Assembly (NCBI GenBank): GCA_036490475.1
Contig: DASXDT010000002.1
Span: 186,001 to 250,000 of the forward strand
Length of the DNA: 64,000 nucleotides
Direction of reading: 5' to 3'
Origin: Candidatus Tumulicola sp.
GTDB lineage: Bacteria; Vulcanimicrobiota; Vulcanimicrobiia; Vulcanimicrobiales; Vulcanimicrobiaceae
The notes beneath the pieces were generated by a model. It saw nothing but the letters and a program-made list of their open reading frames with translations, made no database searches and was not told the origin of the DNA. The translations under genes were made by a program, and so were the position numbers. Of the stretch, positions 29,837-38,878 are shown one piece after another. Within the stretch, counting starts at the first letter, position 1. Every line of letters begins with the position of its first letter.

Positions 29837-31588
29837 ATGTTCTCCAAAATTGTTATCGCCAACCGCGGCGAGATTGCGGTGCGCGTGATTCGCACGACGC
29901 GCGAAATGGGCATCGCGACCGTCGCGGTGTATTCCGAAGCCGATCGCGACGCGTTACACGTTCGAATGGCCGACGAGGCCTACCTCATCGGTCCGGCATC
30001 GCCATCGCTGAGCTATCTCGACTCCAGCAAACTCATCGACGTCGCGCTGCGCTCCGGCGCGCAAGCGATTCATCCCGGTTACGGCTTCCTTGCCGAAAAT
30101 GCCGCGTTCGCTCGCGCCGTCGTCGCCGCCGGGTTGGTTTGGATCGGGCCGCACGCCGATGCGATCGACGTGATGGGCGACAAAATTCGCGCGCGCCAAG
30201 CGATGCAACGAGCCGGAGTGCCGTTCGTACCGGGGGGTACCGAGCCGATCGAAGATGCACGTGCGGCACGAGAGGCCGCGCTCTCGATCGGTTTGCCATT
30301 GGCACTCAAAGCGTCCGGCGGGGGCGGAGGGAAGGGCCTAAAAGTTGCGTTCACACTCGACCAAGTCGAGTCGGCCTTCACCACCGCTCGGAAAGAAGCC
30401 GAAGCGTACTTCAAAAGCGACGTCATTTATGCCGAACGCTATTTAGCGCACCCGAAACACGTCGAGATTCAAATCCTCGCCGACAAGCACGGAAACGTCG
30501 TTCACGTCGGCGAGCGCGACTGCTCGCTGCAGCGGCGTCACCAGAAAGTCTGGGAAGAAGCGCCGGGCGTGGTTCCGGACCGAGCCCGTCGCGGTATGCG
30601 CGAGGCCGCGGTTCGCGCGGCCACCGCGATCGGATACGATTCGGCCGGCACGATCGAATGTTTGGTCGAAAACGGCGAGTTCTATTTTCTCGAAATGAAC
30701 ACTCGGATTCAAGTCGAGCACACCGTGTCGGAAATGATTTCGGGCCTCGACCTGATTCGCGAGCAGATTCGAGTGGCCGCCGGCGAGCCGTTAGGCTTCA
30801 ACCAAGACGATATTCACTTCAACGGTTGCGCCATCGAAGGCCGCGTTAACGCCGAAGATCCCGCTCGAGAGTTTCGTCCGGCTCCCGGAACGATCTCCGA
30901 ATATCGCGAACCGGGCGGCCCGGGTGTGCGCGTCGACTCCGCTGCATATCCGGGCTGGACGATCCCAACCGATTACGATTCGCTCGTCGCAAAGCTGGTG
31001 GTGTGGGCGCCGACGCGCGATCGTGCCATCGCGCGCTTTCGCCGTGCGATCGACGAATATACCGTGCGCGGCGTTCCGACGACCCTTCCGCTGCTGCGGG
31101 CGTTATGCGACGAGTCGCACGTTCTTGACGGAAGCTACGATACGACCACGCTCGAGACGTTCGCTCGCACGATCGCCGAGCCGCTGGACGGTCCGGTGCA
31201 ATCCCCGGCAACGCCGGAACCGCCGGATCGCAGCATCGTTCGCGTCGAAGTCGACGACCGCTTGTATAGGGTGCGGCTTATCGACCTTCCGATCGCGTCT
31301 GCGCCTGTGGGCGGCGCGCAACCCGCGCGTCGTTCGACGCAACGCCGCACCCGATCGGCTTCTGCCGGGGCCACTGGAAATGACGTCGTTTCTCCGATGC
31401 ACGGCATCGTCGTCGAGCTGCGCCCCTCGCAGGGCGATTCTGTGGAGCAAGGCGATGTGGTCGCGATCGTCGAGGCCATGAAGATGATGAACGAGATTCG
31501 AGCGCACAGAAGCGGGACGGTGACGGCCACCCATGCGCCGGCCGGAACCACCGTCGAAACCGGCAGCTCGCTGCTGACCATCGAATAA
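29837..31588 (+). CDS. pccA: Acyl-CoA carboxylase alpha subunit: biotin carboxylase fused to biotin carrier
   Basis: 583 aa. Biotin carboxylase spans ~1-450: FSKIVIANRGEIAVRVIR, IHPGYGFLAENA, ATP-loop KASGGGGGKGLK, GERDCSLQRRHQKV, EMNTRIQVEH. A Pro/Arg linker follows and a biotinyl domain ends the chain, with the biotin-accepting Lys549 in VEAMKMMNE. It carboxylates its own biotin with ATP and bicarbonate and hands CO2 to PccB. Alpha chains with fused BCCP are typical of propionyl/acetyl-CoA carboxylases of bacteria outside the four-subunit AccABCD type. It begins 2 bp after the small gene and ends 6 bp before the mutase gene. Confidence 0.94.
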   Translation: MFSKIVIANRGEIAVRVIRTTREMGIATVAVYSEADRDALHVRMADEAYLIGPASPSLSYLDSSKLIDVALRSGAQAIHPGYGFLAENAAFARAVVAAGLVWIGPHADAIDVMGDKIRARQAMQRAGVPFVPGGTEPIEDARAAREAALSIGLPLALKASGGGGGKGLKVAFTLDQVESAFTTARKEAEAYFKSDVIYAERYLAHPKHVEIQILADKHGNVVHVGERDCSLQRRHQKVWEEAPGVVPDRARRGMREAAVRAATAIGYDSAGTIECLVENGEFYFLEMNTRIQVEHTVSEMISGLDLIREQIRVAAGEPLGFNQDDIHFNGCAIEGRVNAEDPAREFRPAPGTISEYREPGGPGVRVDSAAYPGWTIPTDYDSLVAKLVVWAPTRDRAIARFRRAIDEYTVRGVPTTLPLLRALCDESHVLDGSYDTTTLETFARTIAEPLDGPVQSPATPEPPDRSIVRVEVDDRLYRVRLIDLPIASAPVGGAQPARRSTQRRTRSASAGATGNDVVSPMHGIVVELRPSQGDSVEQGDVVAIVEAMKMMNEIRAHRSGTVTATHAPAGTTVETGSSLLTIE

Positions 31589-31594
31589 GGCCGC

Positions 31595-33175
31595 ATGGCA
31601 CGCGACTGCACTAGTTCGGGGATTCCGATCCAGACGTCATACGATGCGCCCATCGGCAAAGCGCTAGAGCTGGGCGAACCGGGCGCGTTCCCGTTTGCTC
31701 GCGGGATCTATCCGACGATGTACCGCGGGCGCCTGTGGACGATGCGCCAATACGCAGGTTTCGCAACGGCGGCCGAGTCGAACGCGCGGTATCGCTATCT
31801 GTTAGACCGGGGACAGACCGGTCTATCGGTGGCTTTCGATCTTCCGACGCAACTCGGCTACGACTCCGATGCTCCGCAATCGCGCGGCGAAGTCGGCAAG
31901 GCGGGTGTCGCCATCGATTCGATCGACGATATGGAAACGCTGTTCGACGGCATTCCATTGGATCGCGTTACGGTTTCGATGACGATCAATGCGCCGGCGA
32001 CGATTCTGTTTGCGTTCCTGCTCGCGACCGCGCGACGCCGCGGCATCCCGTTCGACCGTTTGGGTGGAACGATTCAGAACGACGTACTCAAAGAATACGT
32101 CGCCCGTGGCACGTACATCTATCCGCCGGTTCCGTCGATGCGACTGATCACCGACGTCATGGCCTACTGCGCGCGCGAAGTACCGCAATGGAACGCTATT
32201 TCCGTCTCTGGCTATCACATTCGCGAAGCCGGCTCGACCGCTGTCGAAGAAATTGCGTTCGCGCTGTCTAACGGTAAGGCATATCTGCAGGCCGCGCGCG
32301 ACGCCGGCATCGACTTGGATTCGATCGCACCGCGCATCTCGTTCTTTTGGAACGCCCATAACGATTTCTTTGAAGAGATCGCGAAATTTCGCGCCGCCCG
32401 CTTGATCTGGGCGCACGTCACGCGCGACGAGTTCGGTTGTCGCGACCCGCGCTCGCAGGCGCTTCGGTTCCACACGCAGACCGGCGGGTCGACGCTCACC
32501 GCCCAAGAACCCGACAACAACGTCGTGCGGGTGACGCTGCAGGCGCTCGCAGCGGTGCTGGGCGGAACGCAGTCTCTGCATACCAATGGAAAGGACGAAG
32601 CGCTCGCGTTGCCCACCGCAGCCAGCGCAAAGGTCGCGCTGCGTACCCAACAGATCGTCGGGTACGAATCGGGGGTCACCGATGTCGCCGATCCGCTGGC
32701 CGGCTCGTTTTACGTCGAGTCCTTGACGAGCGAAATGGTCGAGCGCACCCGCGCCTTGATGGCGGAGGTCGACGCGCTGGGTGGCAGCATCGCCGCCATC
32801 GAGAGCGGCTGGATGCAGTCGCGCATTGCCGAGTCGGCGTATCGGGCGCAGCAAGCCGTCGAGAGCGGCGATTCGGTCGTCGTCGGCGTGAATACATTCG
32901 TCGAACCCGACCAGTCCGATACGGGTATTCCGCTGCAACGGATCGATGCATCGGTCGAACGCGAACAGGTCGAGCGCGTACGACGGAGCCGCGAGGGACG
33001 CAATGCGGCCGATGTCACGACCCAGCTCGAGCACATTCGGGCGACCGCGTCGGGCAGCGGCAACTTGATGCCGGCCTTTATCGAAGCCGCCGATGCCGGC
33101 GCCACGCTCGGCGAAATTTGCGGTGTGTTGCGCGACGTGTTCGGCGTGTACCGCGCGAAGGAGGTCGTCGCCTGA
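31595..33175 (+). CDS. Methylmalonyl-CoA mutase, large catalytic subunit without B12-binding domain
   Basis: 526 aa TIM-barrel subunit. Blocks typical of methylmalonyl-CoA mutase: [82 protein letters not shown], and [18 protein letters not shown]. The chain stops where fused mutases continue into the cobalamin-binding domain (DxHxxG), so a separate ~140-aa B12 subunit is needed and is not in this window. With PccA/PccB and the epimerase it converts propionyl-CoA to succinyl-CoA. Its stop overlaps the epimerase start by one base (TGATG). Confidence 0.93.
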   Translation: MARDCTSSGIPIQTSYDAPIGKALELGEPGAFPFARGIYPTMYRGRLWTMRQYAGFATAAESNARYRYLLDRGQTGLSVAFDLPTQLGYDSDAPQSRGEVGKAGVAIDSIDDMETLFDGIPLDRVTVSMTINAPATILFAFLLATARRRGIPFDRLGGTIQNDVLKEYVARGTYIYPPVPSMRLITDVMAYCAREVPQWNAISVSGYHIREAGSTAVEEIAFALSNGKAYLQAARDAGIDLDSIAPRISFFWNAHNDFFEEIAKFRAARLIWAHVTRDEFGCRDPRSQALRFHTQTGGSTLTAQEPDNNVVRVTLQALAAVLGGTQSLHTNGKDEALALPTAASAKVALRTQQIVGYESGVTDVADPLAGSFYVESLTSEMVERTRALMAEVDALGGSIAAIESGWMQSRIAESAYRAQQAVESGDSVVVGVNTFVEPDQSDTGIPLQRIDASVEREQVERVRRSREGRNAADVTTQLEHIRATASGSGNLMPAFIEAADAGATLGEICGVLRDVFGVYRAKEVVA

Positions 33176-33579
33176 TGCAAATCGACCACATCGGCATCGT
33201 CGTAGCCGATCTCGACGAAGCGGTCCGCCTCTACACGCAGACGCTCGGCTTCGAACAATGCTACCGCGAGACGGTGATCGATCAAGGCGTCGAGGTCGTC
33301 GGTTTATCGGCGGGCGATGCGATCGTGGAACTGTTGCGACCGCTGCAGCCGGATTCGCCGTTGCTGCGCTTTCTCGGACAAGCGCGAACGAAAATTCACC
33401 ACACGGCGTATCGCGTTCCGGACCTGCCGGCGAAACTCGCCGAGCTAAAGGCGCGAGGCGTTGCGTTGATCGACGAAACGCCGCGACGAGGTGCGCACGG
33501 AAACGCGATCGCGTTTCTGCATCCAAAGTCGACAAATGGCGTATTGGTCGAACTCTGTCAGCGCATTTCGCACGACTGA
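33175..33579 (+). CDS. mce: Methylmalonyl-CoA epimerase
   Basis: 134 aa of the glyoxalase/VOC fold: two beta-alpha-beta halves starting QIDHIGIVVADLDEAVRLY and KIHHTAYRVPDLPAKL. The metal ligands expected are His4 (HIG), His in IHHTAYRV, and the C-terminal Glu in VLVELCQ. It interconverts (S)- and (R)-methylmalonyl-CoA, between PccAB and the mutase. The ATG overlaps the mutase stop by one base. It is the last gene of the propionate operon; no obvious terminator follows. Confidence 0.95.
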   Translation: MQIDHIGIVVADLDEAVRLYTQTLGFEQCYRETVIDQGVEVVGLSAGDAIVELLRPLQPDSPLLRFLGQARTKIHHTAYRVPDLPAKLAELKARGVALIDETPRRGAHGNAIAFLHPKSTNGVLVELCQRISHD

Positions 33580-33674
33580 AAGGGCTTTTAACCCCGCTCT
33601 AACGGCGAACTAATCGTATCCCGCGCGTACCTCGACCCATTTTGGGTGACAATATCCGTGAGGTACATGCATCA

Positions 33675-35783
33675 ATGACTAAAAACTGGTTTCTCAGTCT
33701 GCTAGCGGCGTCGATCGGAGTGACGTCGTCCCTCGCAGCGATTCCGGCAAGCGCGCAAGCAGTCTATGCGCCGCCCGGAATTTCTCCGCTCACCCCTGTC
33801 GTGGCGGCAATGGAACCCGCCGGTTGCCCGCTCTACGGCAACGGACAGTGGTCGTTCATCAATAACACGTGGACATGGTGCCCGCCGGTCGCGGTCGCAT
33901 ATGCTCCGCCGGTCGGCCAAGCGGCCTTGTCCGGCTATTATGGCATGGGCACGATCGCACCGCCGAACACCATCGCGGTAGCGGCCCCGCAACCGTTCGC
34001 GTATGCGCCGTACTACAACCAGCAGCCGATCGGGTATCAAACGCCCTACGGCTATGGTTCGTATAATTCGCCGTACCCGTACGCAGCATACGGGTCCCCG
34101 TACCCCTACGGTACCCCGGTAGCATACGTCCCGCCGGTTATCCCTCAGGGGTATGGTTACGGATCACCCTATCAGTACGGTCAGCCGGCTAGCCCGTATG
34201 CCTATGGCTACGGCACGCCGTACACCTATGGCGCCGGTTACGGATCGCCGTACGGCAATCCGAACCAGTACGGTTACGGCGTCCCCTACGGATACCAGTC
34301 GGCCTACGGCTACGGTTCGCCGTATCAGTACGGCCAGCAATACGGCTACGGCTACGGCACGCAGTACGGCTCCGGTTACGGCAGCCCGTACGGCTACGGC
34401 TCCAGCCCCTACGGCTACGGCTCCAGCCCCTACGGCCAGGTCGGCTACAGCCCGTACGGTTACGGCAGCTCGCTAACCGGCAGCCCGATTCTCGACATGG
34501 TGCTCGGAGTAGCAGCCTCGTCGCTGATCTCGTCGGCCTTCGCACCCTCGTACGGCTACGGCGCCAGCCCCTACGGCTACGGTTACGGCGCAAGCCCGTA
34601 CGGCTACGGCTCAAGCCCTTACGGTCAGGTCGGGTATAGCCCGTACGGTTACGGTGGCTACCAGTCGGGATACGGTTACGGTAGCGGCGGCACGTACTAC
34701 GGCGGTAACACCTATAACATCTACAAGTACTATGGAAACGGTAAAGGCAACGGCAACGGCAACGGTAACGGCAACGGTAACGGCGGCAACAAGAACAACC
34801 AAGTCGTTCACCAGGAACTCCGCAACGAACACCGTTGGATTACCCAAGACCAGAACCGTATCGCTCAGCTGAAAGCCGAAGGTGGCCATCAAGCCGAGAT
34901 CAAGAAACTCAGACAAAACATCCATCGTCAAGAAAACCGTATGGGAAATCAGCGCGGCGGTAAGGACGACGTTCGCCAAGCACCGAGAATGGCGCACACC
35001 AACGCGCAACCGGTCCGCAATGCGATCGCACAACACGTCGCCACTCAGCGCGCGGTAGCACAGCACATGGCCGATCAGAGAATCGCGACGCAGCACGTGG
35101 CCGCTCAGCGTATCGCCACTGCCCAGCATATCGCCGCTCAGCGTATCGCTGCTGCCCAGCATGTCGCCGCTCAGCATATCGCTACACTGCGCCAAGCGAA
35201 CGTGACGCACGTACAAGCTCCGCACGTAGCTACCGCCGCCCGAGCGAATGCTTCGTCTACCTCTTCGATCCGCAACGAACAAGCGGTGCAGACGCAGCGG
35301 AACGCGGTTCAGGCTCGCGCGCCTCAGCAAGAGCAGAACGCCTACCAGACGCGCGCGTATCAACAGCAAAACAACGCGTACCAGACGCGTGCGTACCAAC
35401 AGCAACAGCAGAACAACGCGTACCAGACGCGCGCATATCAACAACAAAACAATGCCTACCAGACGCGCGCGTATCAACAACAAAACAACGCGTACCAGAC
35501 GCGTACGTACCAACAGCAACAGCAGAACAATGCCTACCAGACGCGCGCGAATCAGCAGCAAAACAACGCGTACCAGACGCGCGCGTATCAACAGCAACAA
35601 TATCAGCCCCGGGCATACCCGCAGCAAAACAATCAGCAGCCCCGGGCCCAGCAGAACCAGAACTACCAGGCCCGGCCTCCCGAGCAGCGAGCGGCACCTC
35701 CCGCCAGCCGTTCGGGCGGTAACAACGGTGGTTCGGGTAACGGGAACGGCGGCGGCGGCGACCACCATCACCCGCCGGCCTAA
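33675..35783 (+). CDS. Secreted low-complexity protein rich in Gly/Tyr, Asn/Gly, Ala/His/Gln and Gln/Asn/Tyr repeats
   Basis: 702 aa. Signal peptide [20 protein letters not shown], cleavage near ASAQA. A short conserved-looking segment ([20 protein letters not shown]) precedes ~200 residues of [10 protein letters not shown] repeats. Within these, the block [15 protein letters not shown] occurs twice, bracketing a hydrophobic stretch ([19 protein letters not shown]). Then come an NG repeat (DNA ~34735-34795), a charged coiled-coil ([20 protein letters not shown]), an Ala-Gln-His repeat (~35023-35220), and seven NAYQTR units (~35331-35600), ending Gly/His/Pro-rich. No enzyme domain was seen. 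Such composition suits a surface coat, adhesive or prion-like/phase-separating role; none is proven. An antisense open frame across the repeats is a by-product. Confidence 0.85.
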   Translation: MTKNWFLSLLAASIGVTSSLAAIPASAQAVYAPPGISPLTPVVAAMEPAGCPLYGNGQWSFINNTWTWCPPVAVAYAPPVGQAALSGYYGMGTIAPPNTIAVAAPQPFAYAPYYNQQPIGYQTPYGYGSYNSPYPYAAYGSPYPYGTPVAYVPPVIPQGYGYGSPYQYGQPASPYAYGYGTPYTYGAGYGSPYGNPNQYGYGVPYGYQSAYGYGSPYQYGQQYGYGYGTQYGSGYGSPYGYGSSPYGYGSSPYGQVGYSPYGYGSSLTGSPILDMVLGVAASSLISSAFAPSYGYGASPYGYGYGASPYGYGSSPYGQVGYSPYGYGGYQSGYGYGSGGTYYGGNTYNIYKYYGNGKGNGNGNGNGNGNGGNKNNQVVHQELRNEHRWITQDQNRIAQLKAEGGHQAEIKKLRQNIHRQENRMGNQRGGKDDVRQAPRMAHTNAQPVRNAIAQHVATQRAVAQHMADQRIATQHVAAQRIATAQHIAAQRIAAAQHVAAQHIATLRQANVTHVQAPHVATAARANASSTSSIRNEQAVQTQRNAVQARAPQQEQNAYQTRAYQQQNNAYQTRAYQQQQQNNAYQTRAYQQQNNAYQTRAYQQQNNAYQTRTYQQQQQNNAYQTRANQQQNNAYQTRAYQQQQYQPRAYPQQNNQQPRAQQNQNYQARPPEQRAAPPASRSGGNNGGSGNGNGGGGDHHHPPA
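34021..34720 (+). repeat. Gly-Tyr (YGYGSPYG) coding repeat region
   Basis: Tandem degenerate repeats encode YGYG, SPYG and GSSPYG units. A block spelling [15 protein letters not shown] appears near 34410-34470 and again near 34600-34660, showing an internal duplication around the hydrophobic insert. Confidence 0.85.
35331..35615 (+). repeat. Tandem Q/N/Y repeat (seven NAYQTR copies)
   Basis: Units of about 33-39 bp encode [11 protein letters not shown] with one to three extra Gln codons. Seven NAYQTR copies are visible, with single variants TY and AN. Codon choices differ between copies (for example AACGCGTAC and AATGCCTAC), so the array is not a very recent expansion. Confidence 0.85.
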
Positions 35784-35828
35784 GCCGAACCAGCAACCTG
35801 CCTTCCAGTTCTCCACCTCCTCTCTGCG

Positions 35829-35850
35829 CCTCCCGGACAAGTCCGGGGGG
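35829..35850 (+). terminator. GC-rich hairpin after the low-complexity gene
   Basis: CTCCCGGA pairs with TCCGGGGG around a CAAG loop about 50 bp after the stop codon. No T tract follows, so it may act as a 3' stabiliser or weak terminator rather than a full intrinsic terminator. Confidence 0.4.
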
Positions 35851-35915
35851 CGCGTCGCTCGTCAGCCCGCTCCAAGCCGGGTCGATTACACTACGCGACG
35901 AAGGAGTGAGCCGCT

Positions 35916-36692
35916 TTGATTTCGGGTCCACGCGAGCGGCGCCGGCGAGAGATTGCCGGCTCGACCATCGCCTCCATTCTGGTGCACGTTCTCGTGCTGG
36001 CGTTGCTGTTTGCGTTCGTAAAATCGATCGTGATGACGCCGGCCGGTAGTGGCGAACGCGTATCCGAAACGACCTCGCTTTCGCTCGAGCATCAGATACG
36101 CCAGAAGACCAAGCCGCACAATAAGGCCCACCCAAAACATCGAATCACGTCGCCGCCCCTACCGGCGTTGCACGAGCTGTCGCGTGAGAATCCGAACGCA
36201 CCCTCGCAACCGCCACCGCAGCACGTCGCCATCAACGTCCCTCGAACGACTGCCGTTTCGAAGCTGCAGCACGATCGCACGGCCTTCGCGGCGGAGGTGG
36301 CACAGCTGAACAAGGGCAACGACCCGCACGCAATTCCGACCATCGATCCCGCGGCGCGCGGATCGGCCACCAAAGACTACGCATTTCAGGCCGGCGCAAG
36401 CCAGGGCTCAGATCACGGAAACGGCATCATCACGCCGGTGCGAAGCTGGCAGGCGGGCGGCAAGGACTGCTATTTCGCGCGCTACGAGTACACGTACCCG
36501 ACCGGCGCAATGGAAGACGGTACGATCGTGTGGCCCATCTGCTACGACCCAGGCTCCGATCCGTTCCATTTACCACCGCATCCGATGGAGTTTCCACTGC
36601 CGATGTTAGGATTCGTCCTCCCGGCCGGTACGGAATTACCGCCGTTGGAGAAAGACGCCTACCAACGGTACGAAGCCCAAGTCGCACATTAA
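35916..36692 (+). CDS. Single-pass membrane protein with TonB-like architecture
   Basis: 258 aa from a TTG with AAGGAG placed well upstream (35901). After a basic start (GPRERRRREIAG) there is one membrane helix (STIASILVHVLVLALLFAFV), then a Lys/Pro/His-rich periplasmic stretch (KTKPHNKAHPKHR, NAPSQPPPQH) and a compact C-terminal part with GKDCYFARYEYTYPTG and PICYDPG. The order helix, proline-rich linker, C-terminal domain is that of TonB energy transducers, but the C-terminal domain lacks a convincing TonB signature, so this is a candidate only. Two cysteines may pair in the periplasm. It overlaps the convergent marC stop by 4 bp. Confidence 0.75.
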   Translation: MISGPRERRRREIAGSTIASILVHVLVLALLFAFVKSIVMTPAGSGERVSETTSLSLEHQIRQKTKPHNKAHPKHRITSPPLPALHELSRENPNAPSQPPPQHVAINVPRTTAVSKLQHDRTAFAAEVAQLNKGNDPHAIPTIDPAARGSATKDYAFQAGASQGSDHGNGIITPVRSWQAGGKDCYFARYEYTYPTGAMEDGTIVWPICYDPGSDPFHLPPHPMEFPLPMLGFVLPAGTELPPLEKDAYQRYEAQVAH

Positions 36693-37333
36693 TGGTGCAC
36701 GAGCGGCGTTTGGGCCAACCCATTGATAACGAACTGCACCGCTAGCGCGGCGAGAATTATTCCGAGTAATCGGCTCGCAACGTGGACACCGGTGGTCGTT
36801 ACCAGCTTCAACAAGAGCGTCGATCCGCGCATGCAAATCCAGGTCACGAACAACGCTGCCGCATAGGCCCCCGCGACGATCGTCAGGTTCGCGCGGTCGC
36901 CATGCGCGAGACTAACAAGAAGCAATACTGTCGCGATCGTTCCGGGGCCGGCGATCATTGGAATGGCCAGTGGGAAAACGGCCGGATTCTCGACCTCGGC
37001 GGCTTCGCGTTCCTCGGCTTCGGTTCGCTTGGCTCCGGTGGGACGGGCAAACAACATATCGATCGCGATCAAGAACAGCAATACACCGCCGGCAATCGTA
37101 AACGCCGGCAACGTGATGCCGAGATAGCCCAAGATTTCTCGACCCACGAAACCCATCAGCGCCATGACGACTGCGGCGACGATGACGGCTTGATCGATGA
37201 TTTGGTTGCGGCGCTTCGCCGGCATGCGCGCGGTCGCGCCCAGCGTCATGGGAATCATGCCGAGGGGATCGATAATCGTAATTGCAGTGGCGAATGCCGT
37301 CGCCGCGAACCGGACGTCCATCGAGTCCATCAT
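36689..37333 (-). CDS. MarC-family integral membrane protein
   Basis: 214 aa with about six membrane helices. MarC/NAAT family features: ITIIDPLGMIPMTLGAT near the start, IAGGVLLFLIAIDMLF in the middle and PLAIPMIAGPGTIATVLLL later. The family name refers to the mar region of E. coli; the substrate is unknown, though an archaeal member was described as an amino acid transporter. It is the last gene of the minus-strand peptidoglycan-recycling series, 27 bp after the DUF4127 stop, and shares a 4-bp stop overlap (TTAA) with the gene on the other strand. Confidence 0.9.
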   Translation of the reverse strand: MMDSMDVRFAATAFATAITIIDPLGMIPMTLGATARMPAKRRNQIIDQAVIVAAVVMALMGFVGREILGYLGITLPAFTIAGGVLLFLIAIDMLFARPTGAKRTEAEEREAAEVENPAVFPLAIPMIAGPGTIATVLLLVSLAHGDRANLTIVAGAYAAALFVTWICMRGSTLLLKLVTTTGVHVASRLLGIILAALAVQFVINGLAQTPLVHH

Positions 37334-37360
37334 ACCAGCGCCGTCACGAACGTGGCAATG

Positions 37361-38878
37361 TCAGAGATTCGGCGCTATGCCGACGTCGACTTCGGTTTCG
37401 AAGGTGCGCCGCCACGGCAACGAGATATCGATCGCCGCGATGTGATATCCGGGATCCAGTTGTTGAAGGATTGCCGCGGCTCTATTCCATAGCAACGCGC
37501 GGTTCCGGCTCGCCACGACGGCGGCATCGGCCGGCGTCAGTAAGGTGTGGTCGGCGATACCCCGTTGGTCGAGCCACGCGTTGAGTTGCGGGCGCACGTC
37601 GTCGTGATAGGCGTAATCGTCGACGAATCGCATGAACGTAAACGTGCGATGCGCGAGCGAGTCGTACGTGTGCATGCGCCGTCCGGCACCGGCGGCAACG
37701 GATTCGGCTAATGCGGTGCCGACGGTGTTGGCATTCGTATTCCAAGAAGCGTACGCGTCGAGTCGAGCGGCCAAACCGCTCGTTAGCACTCGATCGGCGA
37801 AGCCGGCTTGCGAAGCATAGGAGTCGAAAAATCCAAGATCTGCAAGGGCGACGCTGCGTCCGGTCCCAATATCGGCTCGCATCGCGGATGCAAAGGCGTC
37901 GTCCTGCGCGGTACTCGTTTGAGGGACTCGAACGGCCAAGACGATATCCGGATCCCTATCGACCAGCTGCCCACCACATAACGCGATCAAGCCGTCGATG
38001 GCGACCGATATGGGAGCGAATTCCAGCGGATCGACAAATTCATCTCCACCGGGACGCGAGTACCGTACTTGTACGCGAGGTGCCCAACGTGCGTCGCGCG
38101 CGAACGTGCCCGCAAGTAACGCCATTCCCAATTCGTCGGCGCCCGGCTCGATGGCCGGCGCCGGACTGGCCGCAACCGCGGCCGCCTCTTGCTGTAAGAG
38201 CTTTACTTCGGCGACGTGCAAGCCGACCGGACCGGCATCGTCTTGCCCCAGCGCGAGTCGATCGAGCGTTCCGGAAGCGCGCATCGCAATCAAGTGCCGG
38301 TCGACGTCGAGATTACGGCGGCGCGTCGCGAGGTATGCATCGAACGTTGCCGGATTCAACGAGGCGCGCAAGGCGGCCGCGGTCGCTTCTTCATTCGGCA
38401 GCAACGGGTCGTGCAAGTTGGCATACTCTTGCAACGCTTGCCATTCGGGATACGCGGCGAAATACGAGGTTCCGGCCGGGACACCGGTCGGTGCCAGTCG
38501 CATGACCGTTCCGAACGCCACAATCCACGCGTCCGGGCGACGATGACGGACCGTTTGCAATACGGCGAGCCGTTGTAGCGCACCGGCGTACGACGGACCC
38601 GGCACACGGGACGCGACGAGCCCTCCATAGGCCAGCATGTCGGACGAAACGACGTATGCGCCGATAGTCGGATCGTTCGAACGAGCCGTCAACCAATCAA
38701 CGACACCGTCGGCATCGCCGGGCTGCAGATAATTGCCGAGTATCGTGCGCGGCGGCGTCGTTACGGTGACGCCGGCGATGCGTCCGAGAAGCGCCGGAAG
38801 TTGCGCGCTAACCGGGCGATCGTCGAGTGGCACGAACGCGATCGTCGCCAACAACGACAGCGCGTGCAACACGTTCAC
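37361..38878 (-). CDS. DUF4127-family protein in the peptidoglycan-recycling operon
   Basis: 505 aa. The family signature FVPLDDRPVSAQLP lies just after a hydrophobic start (NVLHALSLLATIA), which could be a signal peptide or buried strand. Other blocks: SNDPTIGAYVVSSDMLAYGGLVASR, ASWNTNANTVGTALAESVAAG and FVDDYAYHDDVRPQLN, all typical of DUF4127. Biochemical function is unknown. The GTG start overlaps the murQ stop by 4 bp (GTGA), tying its translation to murQ. A role in muropeptide or amino-sugar salvage is inferred from this coupling. Confidence 0.88.
   Translation of the reverse strand: MNVLHALSLLATIAFVPLDDRPVSAQLPALLGRIAGVTVTTPPRTILGNYLQPGDADGVVDWLTARSNDPTIGAYVVSSDMLAYGGLVASRVPGPSYAGALQRLAVLQTVRHRRPDAWIVAFGTVMRLAPTGVPAGTSYFAAYPEWQALQEYANLHDPLLPNEEATAAALRASLNPATFDAYLATRRRNLDVDRHLIAMRASGTLDRLALGQDDAGPVGLHVAEVKLLQQEAAAVAASPAPAIEPGADELGMALLAGTFARDARWAPRVQVRYSRPGGDEFVDPLEFAPISVAIDGLIALCGGQLVDRDPDIVLAVRVPQTSTAQDDAFASAMRADIGTGRSVALADLGFFDSYASQAGFADRVLTSGLAARLDAYASWNTNANTVGTALAESVAAGAGRRMHTYDSLAHRTFTFMRFVDDYAYHDDVRPQLNAWLDQRGIADHTLLTPADAAVVASRNRALLWNRAAAILQQLDPGYHIAAIDISLPWRRTFETEVDVGIAPNL

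Noticed and set aside
35023-35615. Regular repeats that might be a CRISPR array
   Set aside because: Repeats are in frame, encode protein, lack unique spacers and vary in sequence; no cas genes nearby.
34611-35840. 409-aa minus-strand open frame, Leu/Val/Arg-rich, opposite the repeat protein
   Set aside because: It mirrors the Q/N/Y codon repeats, has no ribosome site and no family; it is a by-product of the repeat composition.
37711-38505. 264-aa plus-strand frame opposite DUF4127
   Set aside because: Arg/Pro-rich shadow without ribosome site.
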